64,000 nucleotides of DNA, from NCBI GenBank assembly GCA_035294305.1, contig DATGLD010000045.1, positions 124,001 to 188,000 on the forward strand, written 5' to 3'. Below the pieces are notes generated by a model. The model was not told where the DNA came from and did no database searches. It saw only the letters and a list, made by a program, of their open reading frames with translations. The DNA is from DASRBN01 sp035294305 (GTDB taxonomy: Bacteria > Chloroflexota > Ktedonobacteria > Ktedonobacterales > Ktedonobacteraceae). A program made the translations under genes and the position numbers. Below, piece after piece: positions 1 to 8,987 of this stretch. The first letter of the stretch is position 1. Every line of letters begins with the position of its first letter.

Positions 1-1284
1 CCAGAAAAATGTACCCGCAATCCGGCTGTCATGAAATACATTGGAAAGGGCAGCATCGAAGGCCGCCGCTTGCTCTGTTGGGTCGGAAGGTGCCTTAGAG
101 GTCGCCTCCCAGGTATGATAGAGCGCATCGGAACTGTTACGATAACCGATTTCGGTGAGGAGTATTTGCTTGCCCAGTTTTGTAGCGAGCGCATCAAGCT
201 CAGGCTTGATCTTTTGCTGCCATAGCGCGGGTAGAGCTTTGGGATCGATACGCGCCGGAGAGTTGAGCAGTGGTATGTACTCAGAGACGCCGATATAGGT
301 CAGCGCTGGATTCTTCAGCCAGCCAGCCAGCGGCTGATCGAGCGATGACCAGTTCATGTCGTAGGTCAGTGTATTCTTGAAGATGCTGCGAATGCGCGTT
401 ATCAACTGGTTCCAGAACCTCTCCGGTATGATCTGTTGCAGCGTTTGTAGTTCCGTGCCGATAGCCATTTGTTCCACGTGTTCATGCGCGGCTATCGCAA
501 TATAGGGCTGAAGCGTGTTCCAATAACTATTAAACCATGCCTGTACCTGTTCGCTTTTTGTGAACGTAATGCTGCCTGACCATGCGCCTGGCTGCCGGAC
601 TTGCATCAGGGGTACAAAGAATACTTTGTACCTCAGTTCATGAGCTTTCTCAATACCCTCCGCAAAGCTTTGCTGTCCAGGTGTGCTCGGCGAAATTTCG
701 ACGACTGTGGAATTGGAAGCAGCCTGAGAAAACAGCACCGGAATTTCTATCCATTGCGCACCGGTCTGGGTTTTCATGGTTCCTATATTCTCTTGCCACT
801 GCGTATCCAGAGTTCCGTAACCATCCTGGGACCATTGTGGATAGATGATGCCCCTTTCAAACCCCTGTACTGCCTGGGGTTGTACGGCTATGGCAGGTTT
901 CGTACCTGCCGATGAGAGCGTTCCTGAATAGTAGCGCACAGAAAATAGAAAGCTGACGGCGACCAGTGCTACCAGAGTCAGCGCTGATGCAACAAGAATC
1001 ACTCGTCGTTGTGGATGTGGATGCGATTGCGTCACCTGTGTCGTATCCTGCAGGGATGTGTAAAGGTTGGTAGGCTTGCCTGGCTCCCCTGCTGCTATCA
1101 CCGGTTCTGGCATGGCCTCAGGCAACGGTCGCGACCTTTTCCCCTCATTGTTTAACGTAATGAAGGTGCGCTTGCTCGGAAAGAAAAACACCTTCATAAC
1201 AAAGATAGCCATTAACAAGAAGAGTAGCCATAGCGCACCCTGGAGCATGTAGAGGACGCGTTGCCGGAATACAGGCTTGTGCAT
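1..1284 (-). CDS. Membrane-anchored glycoside hydrolase, GH113-like (3' end cut by window)
   Basis: The reading frame is open for 428 codons from ATG 1284 to the window edge, so the C-terminus is missing. AGGAG lies 7-8 bases before the ATG. After a short basic N-terminus, one hydrophobic segment (about residues 10-25) and a second (about 90-110) suggest membrane anchoring with the catalytic part outside. The outer part resembles a TIM-barrel glycosidase of the GH113 mannanase type. It has a GxxYPQW start, an LLTEIGYR block whose Glu is the likely catalytic residue, and an IAGTFFW strand at the visible end. Substrate (mannan or another beta-glycan) cannot be read from the sequence. Family assignment is by remembered motif likeness only. 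Confidence 0.7.
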   Translation of the reverse strand, partial: MHKPVFRQRVLYMLQGALWLLFLLMAIFVMKVFFFPSKRTFITLNNEGKRSRPLPEAMPEPVIAAGEPGKPTNLYTSLQDTTQVTQSHPHPQRRVILVASALTLVALVAVSFLFSVRYYSGTLSSAGTKPAIAVQPQAVQGFERGIIYPQWSQDGYGTLDTQWQENIGTMKTQTGAQWIEIPVLFSQAASNSTVVEISPSTPGQQSFAEGIEKAHELRYKVFFVPLMQVRQPGAWSGSITFTKSEQVQAWFNSYWNTLQPYIAIAAHEHVEQMAIGTELQTLQQIIPERFWNQLITRIRSIFKNTLTYDMNWSSLDQPLAGWLKNPALTYIGVSEYIPLLNSPARIDPKALPALWQQKIKPELDALATKLGKQILLTEIGYRNSSDALYHTWEATSKAPSDPTEQAAAFDAALSNVFHDSRIAGTFFW

Positions 1285-1719
1285 GATGAATACTCCTGCC
1301 TAGACTTAGTATCTCTATCCATACAAATCGAAATGGATAGGCATAATACAAGTCGTCCTGCCTTTCTCCGGTACAGCTTGCTCTAGGTGTATAGAGCCAT
1401 TGGATCTGAGCAGGCAGAACTTTCTGTTCTTGTTAATCGGATAGATTTTACGAAAATGTAATAGGTTGATCGCATATTCCTCTCTCGCATGCTATTCAAG
1501 ACTACGTGGTCTATGTCGTCCTGGAGACTTCTTAAGGAGTTACGCGCTAGATTTGCCTTGACAAAAGCTGGCGTAGTCTCGTACGATATGAGATAGAATG
1601 CTTGTTCTGATGCGTAACCATAAGAATGCGGTCGCGTATTCAAAAAATATCTGATGCCACGATGAAGCGGTTCAAGGGCCTTTTAGACACGACGCCGTGT
1701 TGAGGATGAAATAGTCGCC
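1285..1719. other. Intergenic region between divergent genes
   Basis: No convincing coding region is seen; the only sizeable open frame here (minus strand) has no ribosome binding site or family likeness. An 8-bp inverted repeat, CTATCCAT at 1315-1322 and ATGGATAG at 1333-1340, lies about 30-55 bases upstream of the glycosidase start and could be an operator. A promoter for cysS is listed separately. Confidence 0.4.
1558..1587 (+). promoter_or_regulatory. Putative sigma-70 promoter for cysS
   Basis: Perfect -35 TTGACA at 1558-1563, then 18 bases, then TACGAT at 1582-1587 as a 4/6 match to -10. It faces the cysS fusion gene, about 130 bases upstream of its ATG. Confidence 0.45.
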
Positions 1720-4167
1720 ATGAAAATCTACAATACCCTTACTCGCAAAGTCGAAGAGATTGTTCCGATAGAGCCTGGCAAGATCAAAATGTACTCATGC
1801 GGTCCTACTGTCTACCGCTACATTCACATCGGCAACCTGCGCACTTTTACGATGGCCGACTGGATACGGCGTGCTTTTGAGTATCGTGGCTACGAGGTGC
1901 TGCATGTCAAGAATATCACCGATGTTGGTCACATGCGCCAGGAGCTGGTAGATCGAGGCGAGGATAAGATACTGGCCCAGGCGCGCAAAGAAGGGAAAAC
2001 CTCGGCCCAGATCGCGCGGTTCTATACTGAGGCATTTCATGAGGATGAGCGCAAGCTCAATATCGAGCCGGCGACCATCTTCCCACGGGCCACGCAGCAT
2101 ATTCCTGAGATGATCGAGATCATTCGGGGCTTGCAGGAAAAAGGCGTCGCCTACGAAGTCAATGGCAATGTGTACTTCGATATCAAACGCTTCCCTGATT
2201 ACGGCAAGCTTTCGGGCAATCAGCTGGAAAATATGCTGGCGGGCGTGCGCGAAGGAGTGGTGGCCGACCGCCGCAATCCAGAAGATTTTCCGTTATGGAA
2301 AGTAGCTGAACCGGGGCGCGAGATGGCATGGGATAGCCCCTGGGGCCGCGGCTTTCCTGGCTGGCATATCGAGTGCAGCGCCATGTCCATGAAGTATCTG
2401 GGGCCGCATTTCGATATCCATACCGGCGGTGTCGATAACATCTTTCCCCATCATGAGGACGAGATAGCACAGAGCGAGGGCTACACGGGTGAGCCTTTCG
2501 CTAATTACTGGGTACACGCGCAGCATTTGCTGGCCGATGGGCAGAAAATGGCTAAATCTACCGGCAACGCCTATACCTGCTCCGAAATTGAGGCACGGGG
2601 TTTCGATCCGATGTCACTGCGCTACTTTTACACCACCGCGCTTTATCGCAGCCGCCTGAATTTTACCTTCCGCGCTCTGCAAGCCGCGCAGATCTCACTC
2701 GAGCGCCTGCGCGACCATGCCTACCGGCTCTATACGCAGGCCGATCAATCGGCGGTGGCCGCGATCAAGCAAGCCTTACAGAGTGCTGGTAAAGAGGGCG
2801 CTATTCCACAAGAGGCGCTAGTTGGTTCCTGGCAAGAAGCGTTTCTGGCCGAGGTCGAGCATGATCTCAATATCCCGCGTGCGATGGCCGTGGTCTGGGA
2901 GATGCTGCACGACGGCGAACTTGATCCAACGACAAAAGTTGCCTTACTGCTCGATTTTGACCGCATTCTGGGCTTTGATCTCAATGGCTACCTGCAAAGT
3001 GATCGCCCGCGGCGAAAAGCTGATGTGCAAACCTACCGGGCCGCGGTTCCTGCTGACATTGCTGAAAAAGTACGCGAGCGTGAGGCATTGCGCAATCGTG
3101 GTGAATATGCTCAGGCCGATTCTTTGCGGGGAGCCATCGAGGCCGCCGGATATACGATTCGAGATACCGGGCATGGGTCGCTGGTGCGGCCGCGCCGCCT
3201 GGAAGACGAATTTACCGTGCTTTCGAGTTCTGGCGATGCTCCCAATAACACGCATGCACCCGACCGGTATGAGTTTTCGGTCAACCTGCTGGCGCATAAC
3301 AGCCGCGACGACCTGGAACGCTGCATCTCCAGCATTTGTCGCCATACATATAATCGTTCCATCGAACTGGTCATCGTCGATAACGGTTCGACGGATGAGA
3401 CGTTGCCATATCTGCAAGCACTGGCACGCCACCGTGATCTGAGGGGTGAAAATGGTCAACCCGTCGGCTTGCAGGTGCTGTTTGCCGATCACAATATGGG
3501 ATTTGCTGCTGGTCGCAATGCCACCATGCGCGCCAGTCGTGGCCACTACATCGTTCTCATAGACACCTCGATTGAGGTCAAGGGCAATATTTGGGAACCG
3601 TTAGCCATGACGCTGGCTGATCGCAACATGGGTGTGGTTGGCCCATATGGATTGGTGACTGAAGACCTGCGGGAATTTGCTGAAGCAGCCGGGCCTGATG
3701 TGGATGCCGTCGAAGGCTATCTCATGGCGTTCCGCCGCGAATTGCTGGCAGAAGTTGGCTGGATCGATGAGCGCTTCCGGTTCTATCGCCTGATGGATAT
3801 CTATTACAGCTTTTTCTTCAAGACCTCTGGCTATCGTGTCCTGGCCGTTCCAGAGGTCGCTGAACGCATCGAGAAGCATCCACACCGCGAGTGGTTTAGC
3901 CTGAGCGAGGAGGAACGCGCCACCAAAAGTAAGAAGAACTATGATATCTTCCGCGATCGCTGGCATCACGGCCAGAGCCTGCTCGTCGCCAACTATCATC
4001 CTGAAAATCTCTGGCGTGGCCACGATCATCCTTACCACCTGGAGGGAACCCATAACCATTCCCCGGATGAACTGCCTCCTGCCGGTACGATGCACACGCA
4101 TACCCACCAGCACTGGCCCGATCATTCCCATGAGCATCCCCATTATCATGAGATCCGGCAGCCATAA
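1720..4167 (+). CDS. cysS: Cysteine--tRNA ligase fused to a family-2 glycosyltransferase with His-rich tail
   Basis: Residues 1-490 form a complete CysRS, which charges tRNA-Cys with cysteine. Visible are the zinc ligand Cys27, the HIGN signature (36-39), GWHIECSAM, FPHHEDEIAQSE and the KMAKS loop (276-280), followed by the helical C-terminal domain. The usual family length is about 460-490 aa; this protein has 815. From about residue 516 a GT2-type nucleotide-sugar transferase domain follows, with VDNGSTDE (553-560), a GFAAGRN block and an IDTS motif (D615) where DxD is expected. Residues 749-815 contain 17 histidines, a likely metal-binding tail. No stop or frameshift separates the parts, so this is a true fusion as sequenced. 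The synthetase part should be active; acceptor and sugar of the GT part are unknown. Confidence 0.93.
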   Translation: MKIYNTLTRKVEEIVPIEPGKIKMYSCGPTVYRYIHIGNLRTFTMADWIRRAFEYRGYEVLHVKNITDVGHMRQELVDRGEDKILAQARKEGKTSAQIARFYTEAFHEDERKLNIEPATIFPRATQHIPEMIEIIRGLQEKGVAYEVNGNVYFDIKRFPDYGKLSGNQLENMLAGVREGVVADRRNPEDFPLWKVAEPGREMAWDSPWGRGFPGWHIECSAMSMKYLGPHFDIHTGGVDNIFPHHEDEIAQSEGYTGEPFANYWVHAQHLLADGQKMAKSTGNAYTCSEIEARGFDPMSLRYFYTTALYRSRLNFTFRALQAAQISLERLRDHAYRLYTQADQSAVAAIKQALQSAGKEGAIPQEALVGSWQEAFLAEVEHDLNIPRAMAVVWEMLHDGELDPTTKVALLLDFDRILGFDLNGYLQSDRPRRKADVQTYRAAVPADIAEKVREREALRNRGEYAQADSLRGAIEAAGYTIRDTGHGSLVRPRRLEDEFTVLSSSGDAPNNTHAPDRYEFSVNLLAHNSRDDLERCISSICRHTYNRSIELVIVDNGSTDETLPYLQALARHRDLRGENGQPVGLQVLFADHNMGFAAGRNATMRASRGHYIVLIDTSIEVKGNIWEPLAMTLADRNMGVVGPYGLVTEDLREFAEAAGPDVDAVEGYLMAFRRELLAEVGWIDERFRFYRLMDIYYSFFFKTSGYRVLAVPEVAERIEKHPHREWFSLSEEERATKSKKNYDIFRDRWHHGQSLLVANYHPENLWRGHDHPYHLEGTHNHSPDELPPAGTMHTHTHQHWPDHSHEHPHYHEIRQP

Positions 4168-4379
4168 GCAAACAGTTCATCTAAGGAACTTAAACTCACG
4201 TATACTAAACAGAAGTAGTAATAGTATGTGTGAAAAGCTGAGCAGGCAGACTAGATTGGATGGAGCGCAGAAGCTAGTGGCCGATTTGTTTGCCTGTGTT
4301 GTCATACTTGCGATCACTCGTCATCCTAATCAGGAAAAGCATGAGTGTCAGACGTGACACTCTTAACAGGAGACTCACC

Positions 4380-5984
4380 TTGCTTGAAGGCGTACAGTTA
4401 CAAACTGCTGCTGACGTACAGACGTTGCAACACCTCAAAACAGATCGTGTTATCGTACTGAATGGAGCTATTGGCCCTCTCACCGCTGAACAGGAAGAGG
4501 CGCTCTGCGCATTCGTTGCGCAAGGAGGTGGGCTGGTGTGTGTAGGTGATGCCGCAGAAGCCTACCATGAAAACCTGCTACTGGGCGAGGTATTGGGCCA
4601 TATTCATGGTTTCTGCACACCGCGTACCGAGATCATCGTTCGCGTGGCGGCGTCCGATCACTATCTCACTCGTCGTTTTGACCCATCCTTCGCCGTGTAT
4701 GAGGCCGCTTATGTGCTGGATAGCGTTCCGCCGGATGCCGAAGTTCTCTGGCGTACCTCCTGGCACTATGCGACGCATACTCTGGCCTATACCCGTATGT
4801 ATGGTCGGGGACGTGTCTTCTGTACCACGCTGGGCAGCACACCTGAAACGCAGGAACTCCCGATTTTCCAGCAGATGCTCAGCCGGGCGATCCGTTATGC
4901 TTCTGGCGTGGAGACGGAGGAGCAGGTTAAGCGCGTGGCGATGATCGGCTATGGCGCGATTGGTTTTGAGCATGGCACCGCCATCAGCGAAGTGCCGGGA
5001 CTGGAATATGCCCTGGTCTGTGACCGTAACGAGGAGCGGCTGGCGGTGGCTCGTCAGGCCTTTCCCGGTGTGCGCACCTGCAGCGATCTTACCCAGGTTG
5101 CCGAAGACCCCGATATCGATGTGGTCATCATTTCCACGCCGCCTAATACGCATGCCGAAATATCCCTGCGGATGCTGCGCGCGGGCAAGCACGTGGTTTC
5201 AGAAAAGCCATTCTGTTTGACGACGGCCGAGGCCGATGAGATGATCCAGCTGGCGCAAGAGCAGCGGCTGGCCTTGACGGTCTACCAGTGCCGGCGCTGG
5301 GACCCGGACTTCCTGGCAATCCAGCAGGTACTCAGGCAGGGAATTATCGGCCCTGTGTTTCACATCGAAACGTTCATTGGCGGCTATGCCCATCCCTGCG
5401 ATTACTGGCATTCGCATGAGCCAGTCTCTGGCGGGGTGTTCTATGACTGGGGGTCGCATTACCTGGACTGGATGCTGCAATTGATTCCCGATGCGGTAGT
5501 AAGCGTGCGCGGCGTCGAACACAAGCGGGTCTGGCACGATGTCACCAATGCCGACCATTCAGCGGTTTATCTGCGCTTCGCGGGCGGGCAGGAAGCGGAA
5601 TTTATGCATTCGGATATCGCGGCTGCAATGAAACCGAAGTGGTATATCCTGGGTGAACGGGGCGCGATTGTGGGACACTGGCGGCAAGAAACGGTCAAAA
5701 CACGACGCTGGTCAGGTGATCTGATCGAAGAGCGCCTGGCACCGTCGGAGGCGTTGCCTGAAGTGTTTGTCTATACCTATGAAACAAGTGGCGTGATTCA
5801 CGAGCGGCACTTGATGTTGCCCCAGGCTCCCCACTATGCCTTTCATCGCAACCTGGCAAATCACCTGCATTGTGATGAGCCACTCGCTGTACGTCCTGAA
5901 GAATCGCGCCGCAATATCGCAGTGATGGAGGCCGCTAAGTTATCGGCTCAGCGGGGGGGAGAGGTCATTAGCTTAATGTGCTAA
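4380..5984 (+). CDS. ThuA-like domain fused to Gfo/Idh/MocA-family oxidoreductase
   Basis: The chosen start is TTG 4380 because AGGAGA (4368-4373) sits 6 bases before it; ATG 4341 with a weaker AGGAAA is the alternative, and ATG 4290 has no site. About 165 N-terminal residues resemble the second half of a ThuA/class-I amidotransferase-like fold (VLNGAIGPLT, FVAQGGGLV, YGRGRVFCTTLG). The rest is an NAD(P)-dependent sugar or inositol dehydrogenase type: a Rossmann GYGAIG motif, STPPNTHAEI, and the EKP motif (VSEKPF) carrying the usual catalytic Lys. It lies 212 bases downstream of the CysRS fusion on the same strand. Expected reaction is oxidation of a cyclic polyol or sugar; substrate unknown. 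Confidence 0.85.
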   Translation: MLEGVQLQTAADVQTLQHLKTDRVIVLNGAIGPLTAEQEEALCAFVAQGGGLVCVGDAAEAYHENLLLGEVLGHIHGFCTPRTEIIVRVAASDHYLTRRFDPSFAVYEAAYVLDSVPPDAEVLWRTSWHYATHTLAYTRMYGRGRVFCTTLGSTPETQELPIFQQMLSRAIRYASGVETEEQVKRVAMIGYGAIGFEHGTAISEVPGLEYALVCDRNEERLAVARQAFPGVRTCSDLTQVAEDPDIDVVIISTPPNTHAEISLRMLRAGKHVVSEKPFCLTTAEADEMIQLAQEQRLALTVYQCRRWDPDFLAIQQVLRQGIIGPVFHIETFIGGYAHPCDYWHSHEPVSGGVFYDWGSHYLDWMLQLIPDAVVSVRGVEHKRVWHDVTNADHSAVYLRFAGGQEAEFMHSDIAAAMKPKWYILGERGAIVGHWRQETVKTRRWSGDLIEERLAPSEALPEVFVYTYETSGVIHERHLMLPQAPHYAFHRNLANHLHCDEPLAVRPEESRRNIAVMEAAKLSAQRGGEVISLMC

Positions 5985-6166
5985 CCGTTCGCTTGCTTGT
6001 TCGATCCCCATTTTTTCGTTAAGCTATGGTAGAAGAACCCGAGATGTTATTGTAGGCAGTCGAAAAGGGAAATGTGTGCCGTCAAAGTGATATTCGATGT
6101 ACAAGTAGGAGATGTTGCGCGTTTCGATCACACGCGAAGCGAATCAGTAACAACAGGAGGAAGACC

Positions 6167-6826
6167 ATGGCACTTGAGTTACCCTTGTTCCCTCTAAATG
6201 TTGTACTCTTTCCAGGGGCCGAGCTTCCTTTACATATCTTCGAGCCGCGTTACCGGCAAATGATCAACGAATGCTATGCGCAGGCAAAACCCTTTGGCGT
6301 TGTGCTGGCGCAGCCGGAAAGCGAGCTTTACCAGGAGGAACCATATACTATTGGTACAATGGCCGAGATAGAGGCCCTGGATCGATTGCAGGACGGTCGG
6401 ATGAACCTCATCGCTAAAGGCACGCGGCGCTTCCGTATCCTGAGCCGGCATCGAGAGAAGCCCTATCTCTCCGGCATAGTTGAACTCTATACGGATGTGG
6501 TCGAGCCTGAGGAAACGCTGCTGAGATTCGCGCGCTATGCCCGCAATCTCTTCGAATCCTACCTACAGATTCTGCTTGAGGTAGTTGGGAAAGAGCATAT
6601 CGATTTTAATTTACCGATCGATCCAGAGGAACTTTCACATTTCATCGCTTACTTCCTTGATGTACAGGATGTGCAAAAACAACGTTTTCTGGAACTGACA
6701 TCAACTATCCAGCGTTTGCAAGAGGAAGTATATGTCCTGCGTAAAGAAGTGCCATTCATGCGTGAGATACTGACCATGAGTAATCGTTTCCATGCTGATA
6801 CTCCTGATCGCAGCATTTTGAATTGA
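6167..6826 (+). CDS. LON substrate-binding domain protein
   Basis: 219 residues. ATG 6167 is preceded by AGGAGG (6155-6160) with a 6-base spacer, so longer upstream starts are unlikely. The N-terminus (LPLFPLNVVLFPGAELPLHIFEPRY) is the classic start of the PF02190 domain found at the N-terminus of Lon protease. No AAA or protease domain follows, so it is a stand-alone LON-N protein, probably a protein-binding adaptor of unknown partner. Its stop is 8 bases from the stop of the convergent gene at 6835. Confidence 0.9.
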   Translation: MALELPLFPLNVVLFPGAELPLHIFEPRYRQMINECYAQAKPFGVVLAQPESELYQEEPYTIGTMAEIEALDRLQDGRMNLIAKGTRRFRILSRHREKPYLSGIVELYTDVVEPEETLLRFARYARNLFESYLQILLEVVGKEHIDFNLPIDPEELSHFIAYFLDVQDVQKQRFLELTSTIQRLQEEVYVLRKEVPFMREILTMSNRFHADTPDRSILN

Positions 6827-6834
6827 CGTGCCGG

Positions 6835-7560
6835 TCAGATTTCAATCAATTGCAGGTCCTTGAGCCTCTGGAGCGACATGTACACTTCCGGCAAAGAACG
6901 CCGTGTAAGCTGGATCAAATCGGCAACTGTACGCTTATCGTTGATGAGAAGGAAGATGGTTCGATCATAGCGAGTAAGATTCGTGATTGGATAGTTTCCT
7001 GCCTGTTTGGTGAGAAAGGGGATATGTTTTTCAGGCACGACTCCGGCGATATCGTTTGCCCCCGGAGCTTTTGCCGGCGGCTGTTTAGTGATATCTGAAG
7101 AGGGAACTGTGTAGGCAATGCCATCCTCAAGAACGGTTTGCGTATAGCGACTCTCTTCTCTCACCGGTTTTCTGATCATAGAATTGCCTGGCCTACTCGC
7201 TTGGATGGGGGGAGTTGGTGGTGTTACTGAGAAAGAGGATGGAATTTGAGAGCCAGCCTGCGGATTCTGGTTGCTGGGCGGTGGAGTTCTGGGAGGTGGT
7301 AACTGTCGTTGAGCTTCTTTGGCGTAAAATATAAAATGAATCTCGCCCCAGCCATTCATCCACCTCAAGATAGACTCGTTCGCATCATCCTCGTAGGTTC
7401 CCCAACGCACCCGCACAGCCTGGCCATGCACGATGGCCAGACTCGCCTCTTCTTTATGCGTGCTGCTGGCACGTCGCACCATGAGCACTCCCGTGAGCCG
7501 GTAAATCATGAGATGCCTGATGACAAATGCCAGCGAGGGTGCAGAATATATATGAGCCAT
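6835..7560 (-). CDS. Hypothetical protein with DUF4388/PATAN-like N-terminus
   Basis: 241 residues. Residues 1-80 (TGVLMV, IVHGQAVRVRWG, ILRWMNGWGEIHFIF) resemble the DUF4388/PATAN module, often found in gliding and two-component signalling proteins. A Pro-rich linker (about 85-130) follows. The C-terminal about 70 residues (YDRTIFLLINDKRTVADLIQLTRRSLPEVYMSLQRLKDLQLIEI) look like a small winged-helix module. A GAGGAG site precedes ATG 7560 and a good promoter lies at 7674-7702. Role unknown; signalling is a guess from the family. Confidence 0.75.
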   Translation of the reverse strand: MAHIYSAPSLAFVIRHLMIYRLTGVLMVRRASSTHKEEASLAIVHGQAVRVRWGTYEDDANESILRWMNGWGEIHFIFYAKEAQRQLPPPRTPPPSNQNPQAGSQIPSSFSVTPPTPPIQASRPGNSMIRKPVREESRYTQTVLEDGIAYTVPSSDITKQPPAKAPGANDIAGVVPEKHIPFLTKQAGNYPITNLTRYDRTIFLLINDKRTVADLIQLTRRSLPEVYMSLQRLKDLQLIEI

Positions 7561-7673
7561 GGCTTAGGACTCCTCGTCTAGAGAGCAGTTCTGCTCACAC
7601 ATACTGCAACAGACTTGCCGCCCCATATGATCTGGATATAGTATACAAACATATCTAAGCGAATTGTACTGGA

Positions 7674-7702
7674 ATTGTATGCATCTGCTGCCTATCTGTC
7701 AA
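7674..7702 (-). promoter_or_regulatory. Sigma-70 promoter for the 6835-7560 gene
   Basis: On the minus strand TTGACA (7702-7697) is followed by exactly 17 bases and TACAAT (7679-7674). The expected transcript starts near 7667, about 105 bases upstream of ATG 7560. Confidence 0.75.
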
Positions 7703-7741
7703 GAACCGGCTGCTTGAAAGTGACTCTTGGGTAATGCAAAA

Positions 7742-8218
7742 TCAGCTCTGCTCGTCTTCGGAGAGGCTATATACGCCTGGCTCAAGAACGCCGGGTCTAT
7801 ATATCTCTGTTTCCTCATCATCAGGGTCTATAAGTCCTACTGTGTATGTCTCAGAGAGAAAGCCCTCTTTAGCAAAGGCCGAAAGCGCCGGAAACAGCGT
7901 TGCCAGGGTCTGTTTGAACTGTTCGGTATCCGCACAACTCCACTCCAGGTCTATATCTGTTCCTGCTTTACTGCTTGCCGGCGTGGAGATCTCAACGATG
8001 CAGGCGTAATTCTTATTCCCATCCTCGGAAAGGAGAATTTTAGGGTTAAAAGTCATCGTTCCGCTGCGCGAACCTTTGTTCATCATGCTTTTACCTGCCG
8101 TGGCATTGAGTCGCTGTACAACTTTAAAGACTTCCGTGAACATCAGTTCGCCTGCTGCGCGATCATTGATAGGTTTTTGAGGAGCTGCCATAGTTTGAAT
8201 ATCCTTTCTCTGTGACAT
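7742..8218 (-). CDS. Hypothetical protein, 158 aa
   Basis: No family recognised. The protein is soluble, with no signal or membrane segment. It has an acidic C-terminus (SLSEDEQS) and a DPDDEETEIY stretch. The start is uncertain: ATG 8218 gives 158 aa, while ATG 8191 (MAAPQKPI...) has AAAGGA about 10 bases upstream. It lies upstream of, and on the same strand as, the DUF4388-like gene, but that gene has its own promoter between them. The amino-acid composition and codon use look like a real gene. Confidence 0.65.
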   Translation of the reverse strand: MSQRKDIQTMAAPQKPINDRAAGELMFTEVFKVVQRLNATAGKSMMNKGSRSGTMTFNPKILLSEDGNKNYACIVEISTPASSKAGTDIDLEWSCADTEQFKQTLATLFPALSAFAKEGFLSETYTVGLIDPDDEETEIYRPGVLEPGVYSLSEDEQS

Positions 8219-8432
8219 ATTTACTTTCTACTTCATATCACATGCAAGCAAACTGGAGCGTAGGTGTAGGCGCGCTACTTCCAGTTCGTGGACGCCTTCC
8301 CAATGACGGCCAGCGGAAAGGTGCAAAATTCATCCTGCGCGAGCGGACTATTCAGGCCCTGGGATTGCAAGAGGTCGCGAACAAAACAAAGGCATAGCGA
8401 TAAGACTTATATTGAAAGGGATAGGTGGTGCG

Positions 8433-8783
8433 ATGTCAACACTAGAACTACTGCCATCCACTCATAATTCTTTCAGCGGGCCTACGGCCCGTCAGGACGG
8501 GAGGGGAAGCAAGCGGGGACACCCCGCACCCCGGCAGGGGTGAAACCCCTGCACCCCGAGTTATGAGTGGATGTCAGTAGAACTAGAGACGATGCGTTGT
8601 GAAGTCAATGGCTCGCTGGCAAGGCTACGGCTCAATCGACCGGAGGTACTCAATGCTGCCAAACGTGCCTGGGTTCAGGATCTGGTCACGCTGACCGATT
8701 TTCTGACCCACGATGTCCAGGCGTGGGTGGCGCTAGTGAGTGGAGAAGGGCGGGCTCCGTTTTCCTGTTCCAACTATGGGTAA
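8433..8783 (+). pseudogene. Enoyl-CoA hydratase/isomerase remnant interrupted by a MITE
   Basis: ATG 8433, with AGGTGG upstream, begins MSTLEL and then runs into a 127-bp element. Removing the element and one 8-bp duplication restores a continuous frame MSTLELETMRCEVNGSLARL onward, with the crotonase N-terminal block RLNRPEVLNA and GEGRA. The frame then degenerates (PFSCSNYG) and stops at 8783, after about 75 of the usual 260 residues, so most of the gene is gone. The right end of the element accidentally supplies a new ATG (8571) in frame with the remnant. It is very unlikely to encode an active hydratase. Confidence 0.8.
8451..8577. mobile_element. 127-bp MITE-like element with 17-bp TIRs and 8-bp target duplication
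   Basis: The ends are inverted copies: CTGCCATCCACTCATAA at 8451-8467, and its complement with one mismatch at 8561-8577. Identical octamers TAGAACTA flank it at 8443-8450 and 8578-8585, and splicing them out repairs the crotonase reading frame. The interior is very GC-rich with short hairpins (GGGCCTACGGCCC; CAGGGGTGAAACCCCTG) and has no coding capacity, as expected for a non-autonomous element mobilised by a transposase elsewhere. Orientation cannot be assigned. Confidence 0.85.
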
Positions 8784-8987
8784 CCCCAAGTTCAATTGAT
8801 ATGATTGTGAGACTGGTAACGCGTCCTGATACAGGGATATCTGCTTGCCTGGAGTATTCTCATGCGTGGTATATTGGACATTGGAAGCGATGATTTCGGA
8901 CATCTCGCTTCGTAATTTAAATTAAGGTATATAACAATAATGATTGCCAACAGTAGAAAATACTTTTGGCTCAAGGAGAGACAACCG

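Noticed and set aside
1383..1643. 86-codon minus-strand frame in the gap before cysS
   Set aside because: No ribosome binding site or family likeness; the cysS promoter runs through it.
2944..3546. 200-codon antisense frame inside the cysS fusion
   Set aside because: It is a shadow of a well-supported gene on the other strand.
1720..5984. A mycothiol-like pathway (CysRS paralogue, glycosyltransferase, inositol dehydrogenase)
   Set aside because: The CysRS is full length with its tRNA-binding domain, unlike MshC, and the GT is family 2, not the GT4 of MshA. The neighbourhood is only suggestive.
8212..8397. 61-codon plus-strand frame (ending GLQEVANKTKA) just upstream of the crotonase remnant
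   Set aside because: It could be the 3' remnant of an operon partner, but it overlaps the start of the opposite gene, has no ribosome binding site and resembles no family I can name.
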